64,000 nt of DNA. Origin: Sulfurospirillum sp036802865. GTDB taxonomy: Bacteria > Campylobacterota > Campylobacteria > Campylobacterales > Sulfurospirillaceae. Made by a program: the position numbers and the translations under genes. The notes under the pieces are model-generated. The model saw nothing but the letters and a program-made list of their open reading frames with translations, searched no databases and was not told the DNA's origin. Shown piece by piece: positions 1 to 7,672 of this stretch; position 1 is the first letter of the stretch; every line of letters starts with the position of its first letter. Location: positions 372,001 through 436,000 of the forward strand of contig NZ_DAIRVK010000001.1 of assembly GCF_036802865.1 (NCBI RefSeq), given 5' to 3'.

Positions 1-34
1 TCCCTTTTACATGTAATCAAGTTAAGGAAATATT

Positions 35-193
35 ATGACCGTTAAAATCGGACTAAAGTGTTCAGAATGTGGTGACATTAATTACACTACAACTAAAAAC
101 AGCAAGACAGTTACTGAAAAAGTTGAACTTAGCAAGTATTGTCCAAGACTGAAAAAACACACTATTCACAAAGAAGTGAAATTAAAAAGTTAA
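35..193 (+). CDS. rpmG: 50S ribosomal protein L33
   Basis: This 52-residue protein is a small component of the large ribosomal subunit. It is too short for many ORF callers, but the L33 signature is clear: KIGLKCSECGD at the N-terminus, then YCPRLKKHT and a basic tail ending HKEVKLKS. The first zinc-ribbon pair (C9, C12) is present. In the second pair only C36 remains, because the usual second cysteine is leucine. As recalled, other Campylobacterota L33 proteins share this. The ATG follows AAGGAA. The gene precedes tRNA-Trp, secE and nusG, the standard arrangement in this class, where tuf normally lies just upstream, outside this window. Confidence 0.95.
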   Translation: MTVKIGLKCSECGDINYTTTKNSKTVTEKVELSKYCPRLKKHTIHKEVKLKS

Positions 194-214
194 GTCTCTA
201 AACAGACTTAACTT
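187..214 (+). terminator. hairpin between rpmG and tRNA-Trp
   Basis: An 11-bp perfect stem (187-197 with 204-214) has a 6-nt loop and overlaps the rpmG stop codon. Only a short TTTAT follows, so it may be a weak terminator or an RNA-processing hairpin releasing the downstream tRNA. Confidence 0.5.
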
Positions 215-222
215 TATCATGT

Positions 223-298
223 AGGGCAGTAGCTCCAACGGTAGAGCGTCGGTCTCCAAAACCGCAGGTTGTGGGTTCGAGTCCCTCCTGCCCTGCCA
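223..298 (+). tRNA. trpT: tRNA-Trp (anticodon CCA)
   Basis: A 7-bp acceptor stem forms between 223-229 and 288-294, followed by a G discriminator and an encoded CCA at 296-298. The T-loop reads GGTTCGAGTC. The anticodon loop CTCCAAA gives anticodon CCA at 256-258. The first anticodon-stem pair is a T/C mismatch, the only imperfection. Lying between rpmG and secE is the usual Campylobacterota position. Confidence 0.96.
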
Positions 299-315
299 CT
301 AGTCGAGGTAATACA

Positions 316-495
316 ATGGAAAAATTAAGAGCTTATTATCATCATTCTAAAGCTGAATTGTCAAAGGTTATTTTCCCGATTAAAGAACAGATTCGAAATG
401 CTTTCATCTCTGTTTTTGTCGTAGTAACCGTGATTTCACTCTTTTTGGCGCTGATTGATGCTATTATGTCTTTTTCTTTATCTTCTTTAATTTAA
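316..495 (+). CDS. secE: preprotein translocase subunit SecE
   Basis: This 59-residue protein is the minimal single-span form of SecE, which clamps SecY in the inner-membrane Sec channel. An amphipathic N-terminal stretch containing KAELSKVIFP, the conserved SecE cytoplasmic helix, precedes one hydrophobic segment at about residues 30-55. The start is the ATG at 316, preceded by GAGG. An in-frame ATG at 271 lies inside tRNA-Trp and is not credible. The gene is followed 9 nt later by nusG, its near-universal partner. Confidence 0.93.
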   Translation: MEKLRAYYHHSKAELSKVIFPIKEQIRNAFISVFVVVTVISLFLALIDAIMSFSLSSLI

Positions 496-504
496 GGAGA
501 GGGA

Positions 505-1035
505 ATGGCACATAGATGGTATGCAATTCAAACCTATGCAGGTAGCGAGCAAGCAGTCAAAAAAGGAATCATTACTCTTGTCAATGATCATGGTATTGCT
601 GACAAGTTAGAACAAATCGTTGTTCCAACAGAAGATGTAATTGAAGTTAAGAATGGTAAGAAAAAGATTAGTGAGCGAAGTCTTTATCCTGGTTATGCAT
701 TTGCAAAACTGGATTTAGATACAGCACTCTGGCATCTTATTCAATCGTTGCCAAAAGTCGGAAGATTCATCGGTGAAGCAAAAAAGCCTACACCTTTGAG
801 TGAAAAAGATATTGCATTGATTTTAGAGAAAGCGGAGAAAAAAGGTGCGCCTAAGCCAAAAATCTTCTTCGAAAATGGTGAAAGTGTTAGGATTACAGAA
901 GGTCCTTTCGCAAACTTCACAGGTTCAGTTGAAGAATATGATATGGTTCATGGCAAACTCACACTCAATGTTTCAATCTTCGGTAGAAGTACCCCTGTTG
1001 AGATTCTTTATTCTCAAGTTGAAAAAATAGTTTAA
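505..1035 (+). CDS. nusG: transcription termination/antitermination protein NusG
   Basis: This 176-residue NusG binds the RNA polymerase clamp, suppresses pausing and links polymerase to Rho or the ribosome. An NGN domain occupies about residues 1-110, opening MAHRWYAIQTYAGSEQAV and containing PGYAFAKL. A linker leads to a C-terminal KOW domain (about 125-176) beginning GESVRITEGPFANFTG. Length is normal for the family. The ATG follows AAGGAGAGGGA, a strong ribosome-binding site. It is co-directional with secE and rplK. Confidence 0.97.
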   Translation: MAHRWYAIQTYAGSEQAVKKGIITLVNDHGIADKLEQIVVPTEDVIEVKNGKKKISERSLYPGYAFAKLDLDTALWHLIQSLPKVGRFIGEAKKPTPLSEKDIALILEKAEKKGAPKPKIFFENGESVRITEGPFANFTGSVEEYDMVHGKLTLNVSIFGRSTPVEILYSQVEKIV

Positions 1036-1051
1036 GCGTAAAGGAAAAGAA

Positions 1052-1477
1052 ATGGCAAAAAAAGTCATTGGCGAAATTAAATTGCAAATTGAAGCTGCTA
1101 AAGCTAACCCATCACCTCCAGTTGGACCAGCACTTGGTCAACGTGGTGTTAACATTATGGAGTTTTGTAAAGCATTTAACGAAAGAACAAAAGAGATGGC
1201 AGGTTTTAGAATTCCTGTTGTTATCACTGTTTATGCTGACAAAAGTTTTACATTTGTTACAAAACAACCACCTGCTACTGATCTTATTAAAAAAGCAGTC
1301 GGTCTTAAAAGTGGTTCAAGTAACCCTTTGAAAAATAAAGTTGGTACACTTAACAAAGCTCAAATTCTTGAGATTGTTGAGAAAAAAATTGCTGATCTTA
1401 ATACATCAGATAAAGAAGCAGCTGCAAAAATTATTGCAGGAAGTGCTAGAAGTATTGGTATTAACGTCGTCGATTAA
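1052..1477 (+). CDS. rplK: 50S ribosomal protein L11
   Basis: This 141-residue L11 forms the GTPase-associated centre with 23S rRNA helices 43/44. The N-terminal domain carries NPSPPVGPALGQRGVN, the thiostrepton-proximal proline-rich region. The C-terminal RNA-binding domain ends SARSIGINVVD. Length matches the family. It lies 16 nt after nusG and 60 nt before rplA, the conserved L11-L1 pair. The rplK-rplA gap contains a short ACCCT/AGGGT stem. Confidence 0.97.
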   Translation: MAKKVIGEIKLQIEAAKANPSPPVGPALGQRGVNIMEFCKAFNERTKEMAGFRIPVVITVYADKSFTFVTKQPPATDLIKKAVGLKSGSSNPLKNKVGTLNKAQILEIVEKKIADLNTSDKEAAAKIIAGSARSIGINVVD

Positions 1478-1537
1478 TAATAACCCTTTACCGCTAGGGT
1501 CTATAAAGGCGGAAGCAAAATTATGCGGAGATAAAGA

Positions 1538-2242
1538 ATGGCAAAGAAAGTAAATAAAAGATTTCAAGAACTTTTGAAAAAAGTTGATAAAGAAAAAAAA
1601 TATTCTGTAGCTGAAGCACTTAGTAACATCAAAAATTTAGCGTCTGCAAAATTTGATGAAACAATTGAGGTAGCACTTAAACTTAACGTTGATCCAAGAC
1701 ATGCTGATCAAATGGTAAGAGGTTCTGTTGTTCTTCCAGCGGGTACTGGTAAAACAGTTCGTGTTGCGGTTATTGCTAAAGATGAAAAAGCAGATGAAGC
1801 AAGAGCTGCTGGTGCAGATATTGTTGGTAGTGATGATTTGATTGAAGAGATTCAAGCGGGTCGTATTAACTTTGATGTTTTGATTGCAACTCCAAACATG
1901 ATGGGTTTAGTGGGTAAAGTTGGTCGTATTCTTGGACCAAAAGGTATTATGCCAAATCCAAAAACAGGTACTGTAACTATGGATGTTGCTAAAGCTGTTG
2001 AAAACAACAAGGGTGGTCAAGTAAACTTCCGTGTTGACAAACAAGGAAATATTCACGCGGGTGTTGGTAAAATTAGCTTCACATCTGAGCAAATCAGAGA
2101 GAACTTTGAAGCATTTATCAAAGCGGTGAATAAACACAAACCTGCTGCTTCAAAAGGTAAATATATTAAAAGTGCTGCATTGTCACTTACAATGAGCCCA
2201 TCTATGAACCTTGAAAATCAAGAATTAATCGATCTTAGATAA
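1538..2242 (+). CDS. rplA: 50S ribosomal protein L1
   Basis: This 234-residue L1 builds the mobile L1 stalk that handles exiting tRNA. The family signature is clear: ATPNMMGLVGKVGRILGPKG followed by MPNPKTGTV, then the C-terminal half of domain I containing KGGQVNFRVDK. In other bacteria L1 also represses its own operon by binding the L11 leader; no such site was identified with confidence here. The ATG follows GGAG with 7-nt spacing. About 185 nt of noncoding sequence separates it from rplJ. Confidence 0.97.
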   Translation: MAKKVNKRFQELLKKVDKEKKYSVAEALSNIKNLASAKFDETIEVALKLNVDPRHADQMVRGSVVLPAGTGKTVRVAVIAKDEKADEARAAGADIVGSDDLIEEIQAGRINFDVLIATPNMMGLVGKVGRILGPKGIMPNPKTGTVTMDVAKAVENNKGGQVNFRVDKQGNIHAGVGKISFTSEQIRENFEAFIKAVNKHKPAASKGKYIKSAALSLTMSPSMNLENQELIDLR

Positions 2243-2426
2243 TAAAAATATTTATACACTCTCATTAAATTATGAGAGTGTGTGCCTGAGAATTTTAGTC
2301 ATAAAGCAATGCTTTTTGACATAGTCGTGTAAGTACTTAATCTTTGATTGGAGAGAGTAGAGGCGTAAGCTTAATTTTGAGATAACTCAATCTCTACTTG
2401 AAATCACCAGTTGGAAAGGAGAAAAA
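2243..2426 (+). promoter_or_regulatory. rplJ 5' leader, probable L10(L12)4 autoregulatory RNA
   Basis: This noncoding stretch precedes rplJ. It opens with a perfect 10-bp hairpin (2256-2265 with 2272-2281) that lacks a U-tract. Further on, 2357-2362 (GTAGAG) pairs with 2392-2397 (CTCTAC) around an inner stem, 2377-2381 with 2386-2390. In many bacteria the L10-L12 complex binds a structured leader here to repress rplJ-rplL. Position and stacked stems fit that role, but no covariance test was possible. Confidence 0.6.
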
Positions 2427-2909
2427 TTGACAAGAAAAGAGAAATCTGAATTTATTAGTTCTCTAACTGAAGAGTTCAAATCTTCCGACGGTTTAATCGT
2501 TTGTGACTATAAAGGTCTTAATGTTAAAGCGATCGAAGCACTTAGAAACAGTGCTAGACCAGAAGCTGTTAGTGTTAAAGTTATCAAGAATACTTTAGCA
2601 TCAATCGCTATGAAAAACGCTGGTATCGAAGGACTTGAACTTAAAGACACCAACATTTTTGTTTGGGGCGCTGATCAGTTAGCTGTTACTAAGATTGCAG
2701 CTACATTCGCTAAAACAAATCCAAATTTTGTAATTAAATCTGGTTTTGCTGGTGGTATTGTGGTTGATGCTGCTAAAGTTGAAGCACTTTCTAAAATGCC
2801 ATCACGTAATGAGCTTATTGGAATGCTTCTATCAACTTGGATGGCACCAATTACAAACTTTACCATTGGTCTTGATGCACTTCGTGCTAAAAAACAAGAG
2901 TCTGAATAG
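2427..2909 (+). CDS. rplJ: 50S ribosomal protein L10
   Basis: This 160-residue L10 is the base of the ribosomal stalk that anchors L7/L12 dimers. The N-terminal rRNA-binding domain (about 1-100) includes VCDYKGLNV and VKVIKNTLA. A C-terminal helix (about 135-160) binds L12. Translation begins at TTG (2427), the first codon with a proper ribosome-binding site (AAAGGAG, 5-nt spacing). A weak start suits a gene whose expression is controlled through its leader. rplL follows after 94 nt. Confidence 0.95.
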   Translation: MTRKEKSEFISSLTEEFKSSDGLIVCDYKGLNVKAIEALRNSARPEAVSVKVIKNTLASIAMKNAGIEGLELKDTNIFVWGADQLAVTKIAATFAKTNPNFVIKSGFAGGIVVDAAKVEALSKMPSRNELIGMLLSTWMAPITNFTIGLDALRAKKQESE

Positions 2910-2947
2910 AACATATCTGTAAGGCTCTAGCTTTACATGTTAAGGTG

Positions 2948-2964
2948 CAAGAGTAAGACTCTTG
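2948..2964 (+). promoter_or_regulatory. rplJ-rplL intergenic hairpin
   Basis: A 7-bp perfect stem with a 3-nt loop (CAAGAGT/ACTCTTG) sits midway between rplJ and rplL, with no U-tract immediately after. L12 is needed at about four copies per L10, and intergenic structures or extra start sites often supply this. That role is inferred from position only. Confidence 0.35.
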
Positions 2965-3003
2965 TAAAATTATTATAACTATAAAATAATCAGGAGATTT
3001 GAA

Positions 3004-3378
3004 ATGGCAATTTCAAAACAAGACGTATTAGAGTATATTTCAGGTCTTAGTGTACTTGAATTGAGTGAATTAGTAAAAGATTTCGAAGAAAAATTTGGTG
3101 TATCTGCTGCACCTGTAATGATGGCTGGCGCTGGCGCTGCTGTTGCTGCAGAGGCTGTTGAAGAGAAAACTGAGTTTGATGTTATTCTTAAAGATGGTGG
3201 CGAGAAAAAAATCAACGCTATTAAAGTTGTTAGAGAAATTACAGGTCTTGGTCTTAAAGAGGCAAAAGACGCTGTTGAAGGCGCTCCTACAACTGTTAAA
3301 GAGGGTGTATCTAAGCAACTTGCTGAAGAGATCAAAAAGAAACTTGAAGAAGCTGGCGCTGTCGCTGAAATCAAGTAA
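3004..3378 (+). CDS. rplL: 50S ribosomal protein L7/L12
   Basis: This 124-residue stalk protein recruits and stimulates translational GTPases. An N-terminal dimerisation domain (about 1-35) contains LSVLELSELVKDFEEKFGV. An alanine-rich flexible hinge covers about 36-52. The globular C-terminal domain carries the conserved KIXVIKXVR-type helix and GLGLKEAKDAVEGAPTTVKE. Length is normal. The ATG follows CAGGAG. A hairpin with a short T-run begins 13 nt past the stop. Confidence 0.97.
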   Translation: MAISKQDVLEYISGLSVLELSELVKDFEEKFGVSAAPVMMAGAGAAVAAEAVEEKTEFDVILKDGGEKKINAIKVVREITGLGLKEAKDAVEGAPTTVKEGVSKQLAEEIKKKLEEAGAVAEIK

Positions 3379-3390
3379 TTTTATTACTTT

Positions 3391-3415
3391 AAGAGAAGCC
3401 TTTGGCTTCTCTTTT
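3391..3415 (+). terminator. rplL-rpoB intergenic terminator/attenuator
   Basis: A 10-bp perfect stem (3391-3400 with 3404-3413) has a TTT loop and runs into four T residues. It lies between rplL and rpoB, where bacteria often use a leaky terminator to make less RNA polymerase than ribosomal protein. Confidence 0.75.
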
Positions 3416-3514
3416 AAAACTTTTTCCCTGGAAATTAATTATTAGTCGTTACAACGTCTATCAATCGATAGATGAACCCACTGCCCTTTTCAAACAACTA
3501 CACGAGGTAGACTC

Positions 3515-6500
3515 ATGTTAAATAGCCTAAAATCTGGAAATCGCTTACGAGTTGATTTTTCCAAAGTCCCAAAAAAAATTGATGTACCAAATCTACTCCA
3601 ACTTCAACAAAAGAGTTACGAACAGTTTTTAAATGTTGAAAATCTCAAAGAAGAGAGCGGTGTAGAGAAGGTTTTTAAATCTATTTTTCCCATTCATGAT
3701 CCCCAAAATAGACTTACTTTAGAATATATTGGATCAGAAGTAGGTAAACCTAGATATACTGTCCGCGAATGTATGGAACGTGGACTTACATATTCTGTCA
3801 GCTTAAAAATGAACATTCGTCTTATCCTTTGGGATAAAGATGAAAAATCCGGTGAAAAAACGGGTGTAAAAGATATTAAAGAACAAGCAATTTTTATCCG
3901 TGAAATTCCATTGATGACTGAACGAACTTCTTTTATCATTAATGGTGTTGAAAGAGTTGTTGTTAATCAGCTTCACAGAAGTCCTGGTGTTATCTTCAAA
4001 GAAGAAGAAAGCCCTACGGTTGCGAACAAACTGATTTACAATGCTCAAATTATTCCTGATCGTGGTTCGTGGTTATACTTTGAGTATGATGCTAAAGACA
4101 CACTTTTTGTTAGAATTAATAAACGCAGAAAAGTTCCTATTACGATTCTTTTTAGAGCACTTGGATACAGCAAACAAGATATCTTAAAACTTTTTTACCC
4201 TGTGCTTAACATTATGATTCGTGAGAATAAGTTCCTAATTGAATTCTCAGCAGATAATTTCTTGGGTCGTGTTGATTTTGACCTTAAAGATGAGCATGGT
4301 AACCTTCTTTTAGCAGCAGGCAAACGTCTTGCTCGTAAAAAAGCAGAAAAATTTATTGAAGATGGTATTAAGTTTATCGAATATCCTGTTGAAATTTTGG
4401 TTAATCGTTTCCTTTCTTCTCCAATTATTGACAGAGAGAGTGGCGAAGTACTTTACGATACCCTTGCACAACTTGATGAAGGTAAATTGGCTAAAATTAT
4501 TGAGCAAAAATGCGAAACAATTGAGATTGCTAATGATCTTGCAAGTGGCGTAGATGATGCAATTATTAACTCATTTATTGCTGATAATGAAACACTCAAG
4601 TTACTTCGTCAAACTGAAAGTATTGAAGATGAGAATGACTTAGCAGCTATTCGTATCTATAAAGTCATGAGACCAGGTGAACCAGTAACTAAAGAAGCAG
4701 CAAAAACATTTGTTAAAGACCTTTTCTTCAATTCAGAAAGATATGATTTAACCAAAGTTGGTCGTATGAAAATGAACCATAAACTGGGACTAACCGTACC
4801 AGAATATGTGACTATTATGACCAGCGAAGATATTATCAAAACAGCAAAATATCTCATCAAAGTTAAAAATGGTCAAGGTCATATTGACGATCGTGATCAC
4901 TTGGGTAACAGAAGAATTAGAGCGATTGGTGAGCTTTTGGCAAATGAGCTTCATTCTGGTTTGATTAAAATGCAAAAAGCAATTCGTGATAAATTTACAG
5001 CCCTTAGTGGAAGCGTAGAAGAGTTAATGCCACATGATTTAATTAACTCTAAAATGATTACTTCTGCCATTGCAGAGTTTTTCTCTAGTGGACAATTATC
5101 ACAATTTATGGATCAAACCAATCCACTCAGTGAAATTACGCATAAAAGAAGACTTTCCGCACTTGGTGAAGGTGGTCTTGTAAAAGAACGCGCTGGCTTT
5201 GAAGTACGTGACGTTCACCCAACGCACTACGGAAGAATTTGTCCAGTTGAAACGCCAGAGGGACAAAATATTGGTCTAATCAATACCCTTTCTATGTATG
5301 CAAAGGTTAATGATCTAGGTTTTGTTGAAGCACCATATCGTAAAGTTGAGAATGCAACCATTACAGATGAAATCATTTATATTACTGCTACGCAAGAAGA
5401 GGGATTAGTTATTGCGCCTGCAAGTACAAAAATCAATGAAAACAATGAAATTGTTGAAGATTTGATTGAAGTTAGAATTGATGGTGAGACCGTATTGATT
5501 GAAAAGGAGAAAGTTGATTTAATTGACCTTTCTTCTATGATGATTGCTGGTGTTGCAGCTTCCTTAATTCCATTCTTGGAGCATGACGATGCGAACCGTG
5601 CATTGATGGGTTCAAACATGCAACGTCAAGCAGTGCCTCTTGTTAAATCAGATGCACCAATTGTAGGAACCGGTGTTGAGAAAATTGCCGCTCGTGACTC
5701 ATGGGAAGCTATTAAAGCAAAACGTGCGGGTGTAGTTGAAAAAGTAGATAACAAAAATGTTTACATTCTAGGCGAAGATGAAGGTGGTGCATTTATTGAC
5801 CATTACGCACTTCAAAAAAATCTTAGAACGAACCAAAATACAACCTTTACACAAAAAGTAATCGTCAGACGTGGTGATATGGTTGAGGCAGGTGGTGTGA
5901 TTGCCGATGGTCCAAGTATGGATCAAGGCGAACTTGCTATTGGTAAGAATGCTATGGTTGCATTTATGCCATGGAATGGTTATAACTACGAAGATGCGAT
6001 TGTAATTTCAGAGCGTATGATTCGTGAAGATGCCTTTACCAGTGTTCATATCTATGAAAAAGAGATTGAAGCACGTGAACTTAAAGACGGTGTGGAAGAG
6101 ATTACTAAAGATATTCCAAACGTCAAAGAAGAAGAGTTAGCACATCTCGATGATAGCGGTATTGTTAAAGTAGGTACTTACGTCTCACCAGGTATGATCT
6201 TGGTTGGTAAAGTTTCTCCAAAAGGTGAAGTAAAACCAACACCTGAAGAGAGATTGTTGCGTGCAATTTTCGGCGAAAAAGCAGGACATGTTGTCAATAA
6301 ATCACTTTATGCGACACCTTCATTAGAAGGTATTGTTGTGGATGTTAAAATCTTTACGAAAAAAGGTTATGACAAAGATCCACGTGCAGTTCAAGCCTAT
6401 GAGCAAGAAAAAGAGATTTTGGACCGCGAACATCATGATAAACTCTTGATGTTGGATCGTGAAGAGATGTTACGTATTAATGCGTTGCTTCTTAAAAATC

Positions 6501-7672
6501 CATTGCAAGAAGATCAAGAAATTAGCAAAACTAGCTACAAAAAAGGTACTTTTATCAAAGCGGAAGATCTTCACAATGTGAATCGTTTTTCAATCAATTC
6601 GATTGTAAAAGCCTTCTCAAATGAGATTCAAGATGACTATAAAGATCTTAAAGTGTACTTCCAAAATGAGAAGAAAAAACTCAAAGAAGAGCATGATGAG
6701 AAACTGAACATCATTGAGAAAGATGATATTTTACCAAGCGGTGTTGTTAAGCTCGTTAAAGTTTATGTTGCAACAAAACGTAAGCTAAAAGTGGGTGATA
6801 AAATGGCAGGACGTCACGGAAATAAAGGTATCGTTTCGAATATCGTTCGTGAAGTTGATATGCCTTACCTTAAAAACGGCGAGATTGTCGATATCGTTCT
6901 TAATCCACTGGGCGTTCCAAGTCGTATGAACATTGGGCAAATTCTTGAGGTTCACTTAGGACTTGTTGGTAAACGCTTAGGTAATCAAATTGAAGAAATT
7001 TTCAAAGAGAAGCAAGGTGATTGGATTAAGGCACTTCGTGAAAAAATGATCAGTATTTCTGATGTTGCAAAACTAATGGATGCAAAGAATTTTATTGACA
7101 AAATAGATGATGAACAACTATTGATTTTTGCAAGAGATTGGAGCAAAGGTGTTAAATTTGCAAGTCCAATTTTTGAAGGTGTCAATGTTGAAGAGTTTGA
7201 AAGACTCTTTGAAATGGCAAAAATAGATATGGACGGTAAAACTGACTTATACGATGGTATGACCGGTCAAAAAATGCACGAACGCGTTAACGTGGGTTAC
7301 ATGTACATGTTAAAACTTCACCACTTAGTTGATGAAAAAGTGCATGCACGTAGTACAGGACCATACTCACTTGTCACACAACAGCCGGTAGGTGGTAAAG
7401 CACTCTTTGGTGGTCAAAGATTTGGTGAGATGGAGGTTTGGGCACTTGAGGCATACGGTGCTGCTCATACCCTAAGAGAAATGTTAACAGTCAAATCAGA
7501 CGACGTTGAAGGCAGAATCCTAGCGTACAAAGCACTCACTAGAGGCGAAAATGTACCACAAACGGGAATCCCTGAAACATTCTATGTATTAACAAACGAG
7601 TTGAAGTCTTTGGCTTTAGATGTTGAGATTTATGACGAGGTGGAAGAAGATGAAACGACTAGAACCAATTGA
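3515..7672 (+). CDS. rpoB: DNA-directed RNA polymerase subunit beta
   Basis: This 1385-residue subunit forms the catalytic pincer of RNA polymerase with beta-prime. It spans the complete family from the N-terminal KKIDVPNLLQLQQKSY to the C-terminal clamp-interacting region with SLVTQQPVGGKALFGGQRFG. The rifampicin pocket near residue 529 reads SQFMDQTNPLSEITHKRR then LSALG, with wild-type residues at the common resistance positions. The ATG follows GAGG. The stop lies 23 nt inside rpoC in a different frame, so the two genes are separate but interlocked. Confidence 0.98.
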   Translation: MLNSLKSGNRLRVDFSKVPKKIDVPNLLQLQQKSYEQFLNVENLKEESGVEKVFKSIFPIHDPQNRLTLEYIGSEVGKPRYTVRECMERGLTYSVSLKMNIRLILWDKDEKSGEKTGVKDIKEQAIFIREIPLMTERTSFIINGVERVVVNQLHRSPGVIFKEEESPTVANKLIYNAQIIPDRGSWLYFEYDAKDTLFVRINKRRKVPITILFRALGYSKQDILKLFYPVLNIMIRENKFLIEFSADNFLGRVDFDLKDEHGNLLLAAGKRLARKKAEKFIEDGIKFIEYPVEILVNRFLSSPIIDRESGEVLYDTLAQLDEGKLAKIIEQKCETIEIANDLASGVDDAIINSFIADNETLKLLRQTESIEDENDLAAIRIYKVMRPGEPVTKEAAKTFVKDLFFNSERYDLTKVGRMKMNHKLGLTVPEYVTIMTSEDIIKTAKYLIKVKNGQGHIDDRDHLGNRRIRAIGELLANELHSGLIKMQKAIRDKFTALSGSVEELMPHDLINSKMITSAIAEFFSSGQLSQFMDQTNPLSEITHKRRLSALGEGGLVKERAGFEVRDVHPTHYGRICPVETPEGQNIGLINTLSMYAKVNDLGFVEAPYRKVENATITDEIIYITATQEEGLVIAPASTKINENNEIVEDLIEVRIDGETVLIEKEKVDLIDLSSMMIAGVAASLIPFLEHDDANRALMGSNMQRQAVPLVKSDAPIVGTGVEKIAARDSWEAIKAKRAGVVEKVDNKNVYILGEDEGGAFIDHYALQKNLRTNQNTTFTQKVIVRRGDMVEAGGVIADGPSMDQGELAIGKNAMVAFMPWNGYNYEDAIVISERMIREDAFTSVHIYEKEIEARELKDGVEEITKDIPNVKEEELAHLDDSGIVKVGTYVSPGMILVGKVSPKGEVKPTPEERLLRAIFGEKAGHVVNKSLYATPSLEGIVVDVKIFTKKGYDKDPRAVQAYEQEKEILDREHHDKLLMLDREEMLRINALLLKNPLQEDQEISKTSYKKGTFIKAEDLHNVNRFSINSIVKAFSNEIQDDYKDLKVYFQNEKKKLKEEHDEKLNIIEKDDILPSGVVKLVKVYVATKRKLKVGDKMAGRHGNKGIVSNIVREVDMPYLKNGEIVDIVLNPLGVPSRMNIGQILEVHLGLVGKRLGNQIEEIFKEKQGDWIKALREKMISISDVAKLMDAKNFIDKIDDEQLLIFARDWSKGVKFASPIFEGVNVEEFERLFEMAKIDMDGKTDLYDGMTGQKMHERVNVGYMYMLKLHHLVDEKVHARSTGPYSLVTQQPVGGKALFGGQRFGEMEVWALEAYGAAHTLREMLTVKSDDVEGRILAYKALTRGENVPQTGIPETFYVLTNELKSLALDVEIYDEVEEDETTRTN

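Noticed and set aside
271..495. Longer secE start within tRNA-Trp
   Set aside because: The extra 15 codons are tRNA sequence; GAGG precedes the inner ATG at 316.
5099..5180. Rifampicin-resistance substitution in rpoB
   Set aside because: Ser, Asp, His and Ser positions of the pocket are all wild type.
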